The notes below the pieces were generated by a model. The model did not search any database. It saw only the letters and a list, made by a program, of their open reading frames with translations, and was not told the origin of the DNA. The translations under genes and the position numbers were made by a program. Below are positions 17,168-34,450 of a stretch of 64,000 nt of DNA, in pieces. The stretch spans positions 17,763,987 through 17,827,986 of the forward strand of contig NC_044003.1 of the NCBI RefSeq assembly GCF_902150065.1, in the 5' to 3' direction. This DNA comes from Myripristis murdjan (Eukaryota > Chordata > Actinopteri > Holocentriformes > Holocentridae). Each line of letters begins with the position of its first letter. Positions within the stretch are counted from its first letter, which is position 1.

Positions 17168-20100
17168 CACAACTCTCCCTTCATGGGCACTCCACACAAG
17201 GCTTTGACTGTCAACTGAAAACTATATAGCCATAAAACACCATCTCACGCTGATCAGGAGTAGTAAAATAAAATGCTGAGTCCAGAAGGCTACATTTAGG
17301 GCATTTCAGCTGTTATCCAGAGAAATGTACAGTGCACGCAACAAGTAGTTTGAGCTTAAATGTATATAAACCCTCCAATATATATTGAACTGTGATTCAA
17401 TCATGTACAGCTACAGACATTCAACAGATCATCAACAGGCAACACAGGCCAGACACAGACTGAAAGCCTTGGGTGCAATGCAGCTCAACAAAAGGAAAAT
17501 TACACAAGAAAGGTAGAGAGATGTTATAGAGTATAAATCATAAAAAAAGAAAGAAAAGGGGGGAAAAAATCAATGGTGAATGGATCTCAAAAGGTTCCTC
17601 AGGTCAAGTAGTATTTTTTTCATGATTTCATGTGAAGTATACGTCTATGTCCCTTTTTCTTTTACTTACCTTTCTGTAATTTCTACCAGAGCTTGGAAAG
17701 GTAAAAAGTGGCCGGTCCTTCCATTCTGGACAAAAAATGAGTGTTTACAGTTTTTGCTATTCTATTCTATCCTTTGCTATTCTATTATTCAATAACATCA
17801 CACTACACAAACTTGGCATTTAGCATTTCTTGTACTCTATTTAACAGCAACTGTAGCAGTTTCAGCAGTAGCAGCTTCTACAACAGTTAACCTTGCATAC
17901 AATTGTAATTAAGAGACAGTGAGTGGGCTTTTTGCATATATTGTTATAACAAGAAGGTTCTCATTAGAGTATAAAATATTTGTTTTTCATCAAAGCAATA
18001 CATATTTGTACTGCCATTCTTGAGGTTCTCTGGACTTTTGACATTTTTGGCACCTGCAGTGACTATGCTAACTGCTAGTCACAGTTTACAGTGGTAAATT
18101 TTACTGCAGGTTGTTTTTCAACTTCTGAGCACTAAGTGTGACATAAGAGGATGGTGAGAACAACCGATTCCCACCTGTGAGCCTCATCATTTGGCTAACT
18201 AGCTAGCATCTAGCCACCACTGTTTTGTAGACTAGTGTGCCAGCACTATTAAATCAGCTTTCCTCAGGACAGGGCTGCTTATCAAAAAATTCAAAATGTA
18301 AATGTAAAGTGATCTCAGCAAACCTTTTCGCTCTGTTGCACCATTATCTTGACATTTTCGCTCCTGTACAACTTCTGCTCCCCTTCAGTTTTGACTCATT
18401 CCTTAAACAGACTGAAAACATTCATCTCTACGAAAATCTCCATCTTAATTTTTATAGTGTGTAAATATGGAGCGTCCATGTGAGTCCGCACCACTCTTTC
18501 ATCTAGTGTATTTTTAAAATGGATGGATGATTCATCCCTGCCTTGCTTACTGAAAGAAATGCTGAAGAAAAAAATGAGACAGAGATAGATTAAGACACAG
18601 AGAGAAAGAGACATAAGAGAGGAAACCACCACAACACAAACAGAGAGCACGTACCTTGCCAGTCTTCAGATCAGTGTGCTGCTGTGGAGAGGGCGCCCCC
18701 CACACTATCATGATATAGGCTACAGCCAAAGTCAACTGCAGTGGTTATTGACAACAGTCTCAGCGCGTTAACAAGAACACCATTAAGACAGACCATAACT
18801 TACAGAGGACTCGCACAGGTTCACTGACCCTCCAGCTTACGGGGCACCACCAATGCTGTCATCACATGAAAATCACAAGGTTGGGAGGAACCTCTGTAGT
18901 ATCAGATACAGAGCATGGAGACCATCATAGGCTCTCCAACAGTTAACAAAGTGCCTGTGCAGTTGCCCCTATACAAGTCCTCGAGAGGGGGGCGCCCAGT
19001 TTATGTATATAGAAAATGAAAGCTGATACTTACATCCTATCCTCGCAACTTTTTCCAAAGCTCTGAGATTCATCTTGCTTTAGTCACCATATGATCACTA
19101 TCATAATGGTGGGGTTTAATGAATAGATTAGCTTTTAAGTAACTTTACATCGTCTCCATGCATTTTTGTGTGATGAATGAAGAATGGATCTATAATGGTC
19201 ACACCTAGATAGTTTCACTATGGTGGTCACACGTGTCAAATCAGGGCTTAGAAAGGTGACAGAAATACTAGCCATTAGCCTATTTGTAGTGTTGGAACAT
19301 TGAACATGAAACATTTCATATAATATGGGACGAATTACAATGTTTGGTGACGAAAATTTCAAGGGTGTCCAATTTATCCAAGGTAACCAATTAGTAGTGG
19401 AGAATGCATTTTTGTGGAATCAAGAAAAGCTTGGCATATGTGTCAACTAATGCTTAATGTGCAAAAGTACAGGACTGAACTATGTGAGCAGCTGCTGTCC
19501 AAAACCTGTAATGTCAACTACGAGATCAAAGGAGCCACTGTACCTTGTGTGTGTCTCGAAATTTACTAATCTCTCTGGAAATCAGGTCTCTTTTGTCCTC
19601 CTCCATGTCAATGGCATTGATGTCCTCCTATGAACAAAGGAAAATCAACAACACTTCAAATCAATTCTATTGAAAACAACACTCATTTTACTCATCTGAA
19701 GTTCCAAAGTGAAGTGTGGCAAATATCGCAGGACAGCAACCAAAGGCTGGCATACCTCCTCCTTTTTCTCTTTCTTTCTCTTGCGTCGGTGGGAGTCGTC
19801 ATCCTGTGATGGCGCATTGAGGTCAGCAGCGTGTTCTCGTATCAATCCATCGATAGCACCTTTGACAATCTGATCCCTCTTCTTAGTCTCCTCATCCAGA
19901 ACCTCTTCCTCATCCTCTCCAGCATCCTCAGCCTTCTTGTTCTGCCAAAACAGCAGGGCAAAGGATGAGCCTTGTTTTGTGAATAACATACTCCCTCTCA
20001 CTGTAATAAAGTGAGTATTTTTTAGCTGTGAGGTGAATTTTGGATAGCTCTTGTTTATTACTATACAATGCACAGACAGAAAATCTAAGTGAGAGAGCGG

Positions 20101-22227
20101 AAACATCTTCGAATTGAAGATGTCATCAGAACATGGTTTGCATATCCCACTGGTTCATGAGCTCACCCGAACCGCCACGTAATTAGGCAAAAAATACACA
20201 AAGTGGTGTGGCTCAAGGGGTAATGCGGTTGCCTAGTAGCCAGAGGGTTACCAGTTTGACCCGTGGCTCCTCCAGAGAACATGATGAAGTGTTTTTTGAG
20301 CAAAACACAGAAGCCCTAAATGCTCCTGATGGGCAGCTTGGCTCCTTACATGGTAGCCTCTGCCATCAATCAGTGTGTGACTGTGAGGCATATGTTGCAA
20401 AAGCACTGAGTTGTCTGTAGACTAGAAAAGCCCGATGGACATGCAGTCCATTTACACACAGTTTTGTTGTGTCTCATAACCATTTATCTGGCACTTCCAA
20501 CACCTGACAACAGATTCCTACCCCATTAGCAGTCTTCTTCTTGGCCTTCCATTCATCCAGCTGGGCTTTAGTCTTGGCATCCACCTTCACCAGCAGATTC
20601 TTGTCTCCTATCTGCAGGTCATGAAGCAGCCGCAGCGCTCGTAGCGTGGACTCTGGCTCCTTATACTCACAAAAACCAAAGGCTGCAATGGAAAGCAACA
20701 CAGAACGGATATGGGGACGGGTTAAGTAAGAGTATGAGCTGGGCTGGATGAGTGATTAAAAATAAGGTGAAATAATGAAAAAGGAAATGTAAGAACTAAT
20801 GAGTTTCAACTTGTTACAATTGATATTTGCTGGTTTGACACCCTGGAGGCCAGGTCTGGGAAAGGAGCATTATCAGCTACTATTTCAATATAATAAATTT
20901 TATTCATGTACTCTCCCTGTCATTTTCCCAGGTAGGAAGTAATTTTATGGAGAGTTCTTTTCTACTACTACAAAAAAAAATCATTTAATGCGGGTAAAAA
21001 TTTAAAAATGAGTCGATTTTTAGTCTGTCTGGTAAAAACAATATATTCTTGCCCTACTGGACTGGAGATCAAGGTGTGTATTTTGTGTTACCTTGAAGCT
21101 TGCCAGAGGCTCCTTGGACTCTCTTCCAGCTAAGGACGATACCGCATTTCTAATAAGAAAAGTAGAAGAGGAGAAATGGTTTCAATGAGCTGTCGGATTA
21201 GAGCATTCACAAACAGAGTTAAAAGGTTTCTTACACATTTTGCTTATCAAATTCCATTACTTTTAAATGAGTATGAGCATGACTAAAACTGTCATGACTA
21301 TGACAATTTTCATAAACGATGTCTGTCAACATCATTTTTAAATGTTACATTTTCACATTAAATAGCTGATATGAGTGTCTCAGGTCTTGTTTTGGATAGC
21401 ATCTAATAAAGAAATTATTAATTTAGGTTAGCATTGCTGAAAATATAAAGACTACAAATACACAAGCTTGGTGTTTTTTCAGCAGCCAAATCTTTGTCAT
21501 TTCAGAAAATCTTTCTATGCACATCGTTTCCCATTAACTTCTCCAGACTCAGAAAATGTTTTCACATAATTTTTCTAAATTCTCCCATGACAGCAGGTAC
21601 ACCATGTGAGGTGTTACACATATCTGGGCTAACTTTATTAATCTTCCACTGCCCCTTACTGCCAAAAGTTGTCTGATCAGCATATCTGAGGCCTTCTCTG
21701 ATATGTTCCCCACAAACACTGTGGTGGTGGGGCCGCTGTTCTCGTCGTTCTCTTTGGCTCGCATAAGAGCGATCTCCTTCCTGGGAACTGCAGGCTTACT
21801 GACCACGGGCACAGAAGTTGGTACGAGGACTGTAGGGGTGGGTGTCATGATGCCCATGTGAACTGGGATCATCGGGGCTCCTGCAACAGCCAAACAGGAC
21901 AAGTCCTCTTGTTTTAGCTTTACTTAACAAGAAAAGTCAACTAAGCATAAACACTTTTTAAGCATCACTACACACACTTGCTACAATAACACACATTGAC
22001 ATGACAGCTGCCATGTACAACCAGCCCTCTAATGTTAGACATGGGCCAGGGAGCCACCACATTAGACCAGACCCTTGTTTAATGGCTACTACATGCTGAA
22101 GTCATTATTATTGGCTGAATGTATACCTGACTAGTGGGCACCTACCTGAGGGGAAGCCAGCATACTGAGGAGGCGGCATCCCAGGAGGGGGTAACAGTGG
22201 CCGGTTCAGATGAGGGGGGAAGGACAT
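10423..22227 (-). CDS. rbm25: RNA-binding protein 25 (RRM plus PWI splicing regulator)
   Basis: RBM25 is a nuclear-speckle splicing factor associated with U1 snRNP. Coding exons in gene order: 22146-22227, 21660-21880, 21092-21149, 20522-20682, 19756-19941, 19544-19627, 15992-16263, 15596-15713, 15159-15248, 14336-14409, 13925-14075, 13262-13676, 12240-12532, 11813-11911, 11666-11713, 10423-10515. They join in frame to 814 aa (human about 843). A Pro-rich N-terminus (MSFPPHLNRPLLPPPG) is followed by an RRM at about 77-155 (TTTVFVGNIS; AFGFCEY), an ER/RD-repeat region at about 265-400, an acidic/Arg-rich linker and a C-terminal PWI domain with RPWINKKI. The fish protein lacks a short segment that I recall between KKEKKED and EDINAIE in human. 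Some introns hold SINE and LINE remnants. It is tail-to-tail with eif2s1. Confidence 0.96.
10560..11330. mobile_element. Degenerate fish non-LTR retroposon fragment in rbm25 last intron region
   Basis: The segment starts near ctttatctatatagccctt and aaagggctttaca, then has an A-rich middle, and later gtcaagattctagctgcagc and attctgaacaagctgaag. This series of blocks is a widespread degenerate repeat in fish genomes. No open reading frame survives. The family (Rex1-like or another non-LTR type) is a guess. Confidence 0.45.
13868..13910. repeat. (CA)n microsatellite
   Basis: A CA/AAACA tract next to the donor of the rbm25 exon at 13925-14075. On the gene strand it is a GU-rich stretch within 60 bases of the 5' splice site. 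Confidence 0.85.
15992..16263 (-). repeat. rbm25: ER/RD-repeat coding exon of rbm25, purine-rich low complexity
   Basis: On the gene strand this exon is almost pure GAG/CGG/AGA codons. It encodes alternating Arg-Glu and Arg-Asp blocks ending in DRSRSR. This is a normal hallmark of RBM25. Read on the other strand, the same bases give a false Ser-Arg/Leu-Ser reading frame at 16064-16375. Confidence 0.9.
17116..17166. repeat. (CA)n microsatellite
   Basis: A pure 51-bp CA tract inside the large rbm25 intron 16264-19543. The rest of that 3.3-kb intron shows no gene, structured RNA or clear transposon. Confidence 0.97.
20206..20455 (+). mobile_element. tRNA-derived SINE
   Basis: The head has a Pol III A box TGGCTCAAGGGG at 20209-20220 and a degraded B box near AGTTTGACCCG. 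A body with the words ttgagcaaaacacagaagcc, ctcctgatgggcagcttgg and tagcctctgccatca follows, ending near actagaaaagcccgatgga and tgcagtccatttac. This layout matches a common percomorph tRNA-SINE family, recalled from general experience. It lies in the rbm25 intron between the exons at 19756-19941 and 20522-20682, antisense to the gene. Confidence 0.75.
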
Positions 22228-22456
22228 CGTGGGTGAGTATCAGTCAACCTGAAATAAAAGGAGCAATCAGACCCATTATCAGCCTACCCCTGTCAGTGTA
22301 GAAATTAAGCAATGTGCTACTTTAACTTTAAGAAATTATGTGGATAATAAAGAAGTCTGGTAACATTTGAATAACAACTCAAATGAGCGACACTGATACC
22401 CAACTAGCAGGTGACACAAGGTAGATGTCACTTACCTACCTGGTGCATTTCCACAA

Positions 22457-22536
22457 ACTATGTAACCTTAATCTTAGCCTAACCCAATGTATGTCACCTA
22501 TGTAACTACGTAACCTTAATCTTAGCCTAACCCAAT
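22457..22536. repeat. Two-copy 32-bp direct repeat
   Basis: The units at 22457-22488 and 22505-22536 both read ACTAYGTAACCTTAATCTTA and continue with GCCTAACCCAAT. They differ at one base and are 48 bp apart. They lie in the first rbm25 intron and look like a local tandem duplication. Confidence 0.9.
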
Positions 22537-23141
22537 CCCAATCTTAGTCTGACCCTATTACTAATATCAACACAAACCGTAAGATTACCTCAAGCCCAGA
22601 CAATGCTTGTCTGTTGGCAACTCTTAATCATCTCTTTAGCCTGAACTTATAAAAAACACTTTATAGTAACAATAAGAAGTTAAGTACCAAATTAAACTGT
22701 GTGCACATAAAGCGTAACCAAACATCTTTTGCTGTCGATACATGGACACAAAATAGTGAAACAGATTTTTGACTTTAGCCTCCCAACTGTACCGCTAATT
22801 ACCGTTAGCTTAGCAGTTGTTCACATTTATCGCTAGACAGCTCCGTGGTAACTTACACGTGTTGTTACGATACCGTTTCGTGATATATTGCGTTATAACT
22901 CAGTACATTGCTGGCTCTGGGTAGTTCCGTATCCCCAAACTGACATTACCAAAGAACAAAAGTCACAAAAGCTAACTAGCTGTTCAAGGGTGATAAAGCC
23001 TGGGTTCCCACCACAGGACGGCCGTACCGGTGCAGCTAAATGAAGCTAACAGTAACGTCAGTGTTATTTAAAAAGCAAAAGTAGCATTACTCCGCTAAGT
23101 GTGCGTTCGGAACAAATATTAAGTTGTCTATATATACGTAC

Positions 23142-23300
23142 CCCGATTCAGGTGGTGTGTAAGCCGGTAAAGCACAGTTATCAGTGGGTTATGGTTTCTC
23201 AAAACGCTTTCTACAAAATGTGGACTAGCAAAGCTAAAGCTAGTTGGCTAGCTGAGGGCCTTCAAAAACACTGACGCTGTGTCGCTGACAGGGCGTCAGT
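23142..23300 (-). other. rbm25: rbm25 non-coding first exon (5' end approximate)
   Basis: On the minus strand CTGAATCGGG is followed by the donor gtacgt at 23141. The second exon begins after the acceptor at 22249 with a 21-base leader before the ATG. The 5' limit is inferred from a CpG-richer stretch near 23260-23340 that probably holds the promoter. Confidence 0.55.
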
Positions 23301-23339
23301 GGCGAACGTGTGCTCGATTTGTTTGCCGGCTCTGCCCGC

Positions 23340-25330
23340 TGAGACGGAGCTATCTGCGAAACCTGTTAGGGCCACAATCCCTCCAAAACCAAAAGTAAAA
23401 CTGTTTTAGCTAACTAACTAATAGGCATAATTATGTGAATTTCCTGCGGGATGAATAAAGTATCTACCTATTCATACGATGCAACCTATGATAAGGTTAT
23501 ATTTTATAGCAGTATTGTCATAATTATTATTTATATATTATGTATAGATATTGTTATATTTTTATTATTATTATTGTTGTAACGTCGCACAAACAGATGA
23601 TCAGACGAGCTCATTTTCACTTGACAGAGTATGACTGTGACAGACTGTTGTTATCAGGCTGTTAAAGTTACATATTGTCACCATTCACCTTCTTTATACA
23701 TCCAATACATACAATTAATTGCTCAGTGAGTCACCTAAATATTTTTTTTTATTATTATTTCTAATACACATTAGCCCGCACAATCACCCAGTCATACCTC
23801 ATCCCACATGAATCCACACACCGTTTTTTCAAGCAAACGTATTTATAATAAATCATGTTATGTGGTTTCATGATAGTTATGACAAAAGACATGAAGGAAA
23901 AAAGATAAGACAAGCATTGATAGCGTATTTAGCTGTTTGTGGGCATAAACTCTCAAATATGGACGAAAGTATTTTGTCATCTATGAAAAATAGTGACATC
24001 AATAATAAATAAAAAAATATATTCAATTAATTAATAAATAAACACACCTCTTTATGAGTTTTATCTGTCCTTAAGCCTGATTTTAAGTACCATATACATG
24101 TAAATTTGTAAATATTGTGCTATTCAACTTTTTTTTTTTATGTTGGTTTAGAGTTGCCATTGTGTTTTTGTTGTCGGTGCGGTGGGCACGCGCAGAGGTA
24201 GGCGTGACAGCTGTGCGGGCCTGCATCTGACAAGTCCGTGACGTCAGCTTTAGGCGGGTTTTTTATGGAAAGTGCTGGAAGAAACGAAGCGCACCCACCT
24301 GGCTGAAAATATTCCTCCATCGGATTAAAAAGAGCCGTATTATCCGCTCATTTGCCATGAATTAAACATTGTGCTTGCGATGTTAGTTTTCATAATGTGT
24401 ACCAATTCACAATCTACGGTTTTTTTCGAACTTAAAAAGGTATATAATGTGGCTGCTGCTTGTGAGCGAATAAATATAAATAGAATAAATAACAGTTGTA
24501 TATAAATCACGAGAAATACTCAGGCCGGGAATTTCATTCATACTCTGATTTGTAGGAAATACTTATGAACATGATTTATACATTATTATATGCATTGAGG
24601 CCCCTGCAGTCATGCAACTGCAAAACATAGTTTGTATACATAATTTAATATTGCCTGGCGAAGTTATTATTAGTATTAGGCTATTATTTAATAAGATGTG
24701 TCCCTGTATCAATAGACCTATCTCCATAGTATCCTAGTCCCAAAAATTTTGCATGATCCCATGATGGTCTCTAAGTAAAACTGTGATATTGGACAAACTG
24801 CCACAAGATGACAGCACAGCAAAGGGACTAGTTTCAACACATTTTAGTTGCACGGATAATTTGATTTTACACAAATTGTAAACTGTACCTGCACTGGAAC
24901 AGTTTTATGCCTTAAATAATAAATAATAACATATTCTGGGCAAGCTTTTGAGTAATTTTCAAGCCTTAAGTAGTTTCAGATTTTAAAAAACGTTTACAGG
25001 TGTTGTATTTGCCTTTGGATCAACATATGGTGTGTGTGTTACCATGGAAAAGTCAGCATAACAACAGCATAGTCCCTCCAACAACAAGGATATGTGATTT
25101 CCTGATTGTATCGATTAATCCTGCCACTTTAGCTTGCTGGCACTGTATATTAACACTCGCTCCTGACATTCTGGCAGTGTGAATGTCCTTTGGCTTTATT
25201 AAAAATACTGTAGCCGACATTTTATCCAGCCAGTCTTTTCCTCTTGAGTGTAAACTGGTGACAGGTTGGGCTCCCCGGCTGTTTCTTGTAGCGGGGCTGC
25301 GGATGGATACACTCGGCCGTTGAAAACGCA
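23340..25330. other. Divergent intergenic gap between rbm25 and hsp90ab1
   Basis: About 2 kb of AT-rich DNA with no supported gene. A cctgcgggatgaataaagta motif at about 23443-23462 resembles the 3' tail of fish LINE/SINE elements. A GC-richer island at 24170-24330 contains a perfect CRE. The gap is where sequence matching human 14q genes meets sequence matching human 6p21 genes. Confidence 0.6.
24239..24246. promoter_or_regulatory. Perfect CRE/ATF site TGACGTCA
   Basis: The full 8-bp palindrome lies in a CpG-containing stretch (24170-24330) surrounded by AT-rich DNA, about 1.1 kb upstream of the hsp90ab1 TATA box and 0.9 kb from rbm25. It could serve as an enhancer for either gene or mark an unannotated start site. 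Confidence 0.5.
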
Positions 25331-25335
25331 TGGCT

Positions 25336-25341
25336 ATAAAG
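25336..25341 (+). promoter_or_regulatory. hsp90ab1: TATA box of hsp90ab1
   Basis: TATAAA within GGCTATAAAGATC lies about 110 bp before the donor that ends the non-coding first exon. A reverse CCAAT word (cattgg) follows near 25407. I did not find a good three-unit heat-shock element, which fits the mainly constitutive expression of the beta isoform. Confidence 0.6.
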
Positions 25342-25365
25342 ATCTCCGTCTTTTAAAAGGAAGTC

Positions 25366-25449
25366 CCTTTCAATTTCCCTGCGTCAGAGAGCAGTAGGGA
25401 CATCACATTGGTAGCATTTTATTCAAGATAAATCAACGCAACAAACAAG
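25366..25449 (+). other. hsp90ab1: hsp90ab1 non-coding first exon (5' end inferred)
   Basis: The exon ends with CGCAACAAACAAG before the donor gtatgc at 25450. The start codon lies directly after the next acceptor, about 1.2 kb downstream. An untranslated exon 1 with a coding exon 2 is the standard vertebrate HSP90AB1 arrangement. The 5' end is set about 25-30 bases after the TATA box. Confidence 0.65.
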
Positions 25450-26645
25450 GTATGCCAGAAAAATGAATGTTCAATCCATTCCTAACACGAGTGTCTCTTA
25501 CAAAAGTGATGTATTCAAACTGTAGCGTGTTGTGGACGAGGACTGAAGAGTCACGACGATAACGTTAGCATCACTAGCTCCTAATGAGCTAAGTCATTAC
25601 CAGCTAGCTGGATGTGTAATTAACGTTATCTTCTGTGTGCGCGGCGATGCGCAAAATATCTGAAATGTCGGGTTTTCACGTTTTAAAAGACAAGCTGTCA
25701 TGTGGAGAATAATGCGACAATATACATAGGCCAAGTCTGGGTTTGCGGCAGGGCAGGTGTGGTGAGGATGACCACGCTGACTCGCTTTATTTTATTGTGT
25801 TGAACACACACTTGACCTGGTTGGGCCGCATCCCGTTTTAGGACCATTTCTGAAAATCTATTCGCATATTTTTCATCGTTTCCATATTTTTTACGCAATC
25901 AGCAATCCGCAGTTGCCGCTAACCTTGGACAGTATGGTTGCTTTTGCTTGAGATAGCCATTGACCTCGAGATCGATAATTTTAAATTAGATCAAGTTGGG
26001 TAATTTGGGTTGTGTCATTTAGAACTAGTCTACTACGTGGCTTTTAAATCATTAGTGTATTGGGCCTAAAAGACTTAGTTTAACAGTGGCCTTTTCTGAA
26101 TTAGTGCTAGCTCTCTACTTTGGGCCTGGACGGGATGCCCCACATTGTGCTCGTTAATCGCGTGCGAGCGCTGACTTTTTTTCTTTTTTTTTCCCATTTC
26201 TGCCCAAAACGATCGGTGTAATCACGTTTGTTGTTTTCGTCTTATTTTTTCGTTTGCCGTCTCCAAACACGTGTTTGCAGACTCCATTGTCTGTCGGTCG
26301 CCATGTTGCTAGATAGCTTACTTCCGCTGATATGTGGTACATCCAGAAGGCATTGGTACACTGTTATGAAATACGATGTGGACGTGATCAAACCATGTCA
26401 GGCTTATTATGGCTAAAGCAGCCGCCAGGGCGGGTGATTGTTAGTAAATCTATCCTGTATTAACAAACGGCCTGATGTCATTTTAACATTTTCGAAAATA
26501 CTAATCAAATGTTGTTTGTTTGTTTTTTGTTTTTGTTGTCGTTTTTTAAAATAACTGCTTTTATAGTATTTCCAATTATAATGTTTTCAATATTACTTAA
26601 TCCAAGACATATTGGTAACTGTTATCATAATTTGCCTCTGTTCAG

Positions 26646-33357
<6,712 letters not shown>

Positions 33358-33776
33358 AACACTTCCTGAATTAACCCTTTAGCCTCAATTTTGCAATTGT
33401 ACATCTGTAACTGAGAACTCGTGTTATTTGGTTTTAATTAAAAAAAAAAGTGTCATTCATGTCATCCCTTGGAACAGAGTTGCTCTGGTGTCTGGAGCAT
33501 TACTCTGCAAGACTTGAGAAAAGTTTTGATTTTTGCTGTATATTGTATACGGTTGCATTTGTTTAACAAGTACCCTGTTGCACTGAGTTTTAAATGTTGG
33601 GACTGTTAGATGTGTGAACATGGGGAATGGTACATTCCATTATCAGATGGTCTGGAGAGGGTTTGTGTGGGTTCGGCTCATGTGCAACACCGCACGCTGC
33701 ATGGAGAGAGAGAACTGCAAGATTCCTTTGCCTGAGTCCAGGCTTGTCTGTATTCAATCTTTTTGTTTTGCAAAAA

Positions 33777-33782
33777 ATTAAA
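33777..33782 (+). terminator. hsp90ab1: hsp90ab1 poly(A) signal ATTAAA
   Basis: ATTAAA lies about 420 bp after the stop codon and is followed by a T- and GT-rich stretch (agttttttttgaagttgtct). This would give a 3' UTR of about 450 nt. Confidence 0.55.
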
Positions 33783-33964
33783 AGATGTAATACCTTAAGT
33801 TTTTTTTGAAGTTGTCTGCTTATTTCAGTGTGGCTGTGTACAGCTGAAAGATGTTGACACTGACAAAGATGCAGGTTTATTAAGAAAGAACAAGTGAGCT
33901 AAATAGGGAAGATTAAGACTTAAATCCTGGGTTTTGAAGCATCACCATTCATCCACATCTGGGA

Positions 33965-34450
33965 TGTAGTTAGTTTAGTTTTTATTCTTAATTTCTGTTT
34001 TTACTTCAGTTTAGTTTCAGTTGCTTTTCGGAGTGGGTTGGCTTGTTTCAGTTCAGTTTTTATTAGTTTCAGTAGTTTTTTTTTTTTTTTTTTTTTTTTT
34101 TTCTTTTTCCATCATTGTCATGGGGGATGTTAGGGGCAATACTTAAGAAGCTGAGAATAGGTATTGGAGCACAAACCCAACACTTTGAAGGCAGTCGACT
34201 CCCAGTCATGTAGACGTCCTGGTCTCAAACATCAACACAAATGCCTCCTCATGTTTGTGTTGATTAATTAACCAAATTATAAAGACTAAAACTAAGGACA
34301 TTTTCTGTGTATCTTTATTTGGGTTAGTTCACATTAGTTCAAGTACATATCATTTCAGTTTGTTTTTAATTTTCAGATGCCTAGTTTTGATTTTTATTTC
34401 AGTTAACTAAAATGCTTGTTGCACACCTAGTTTTAGTTTTTAGTTTAGTT
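33965..34450. repeat. TTTAGTTTT-rich low-complexity block
   Basis: Both ends of the block are dominated by variants of AGTTTAGTTTTTA in the same orientation, with a run of about 25 T at 34077-34102 in the middle. The words ttagttaactaaaat recur in degenerate fish DNA elements, but no inverted termini are visible, so it is recorded as simple or degenerate repeat. Confidence 0.5.
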
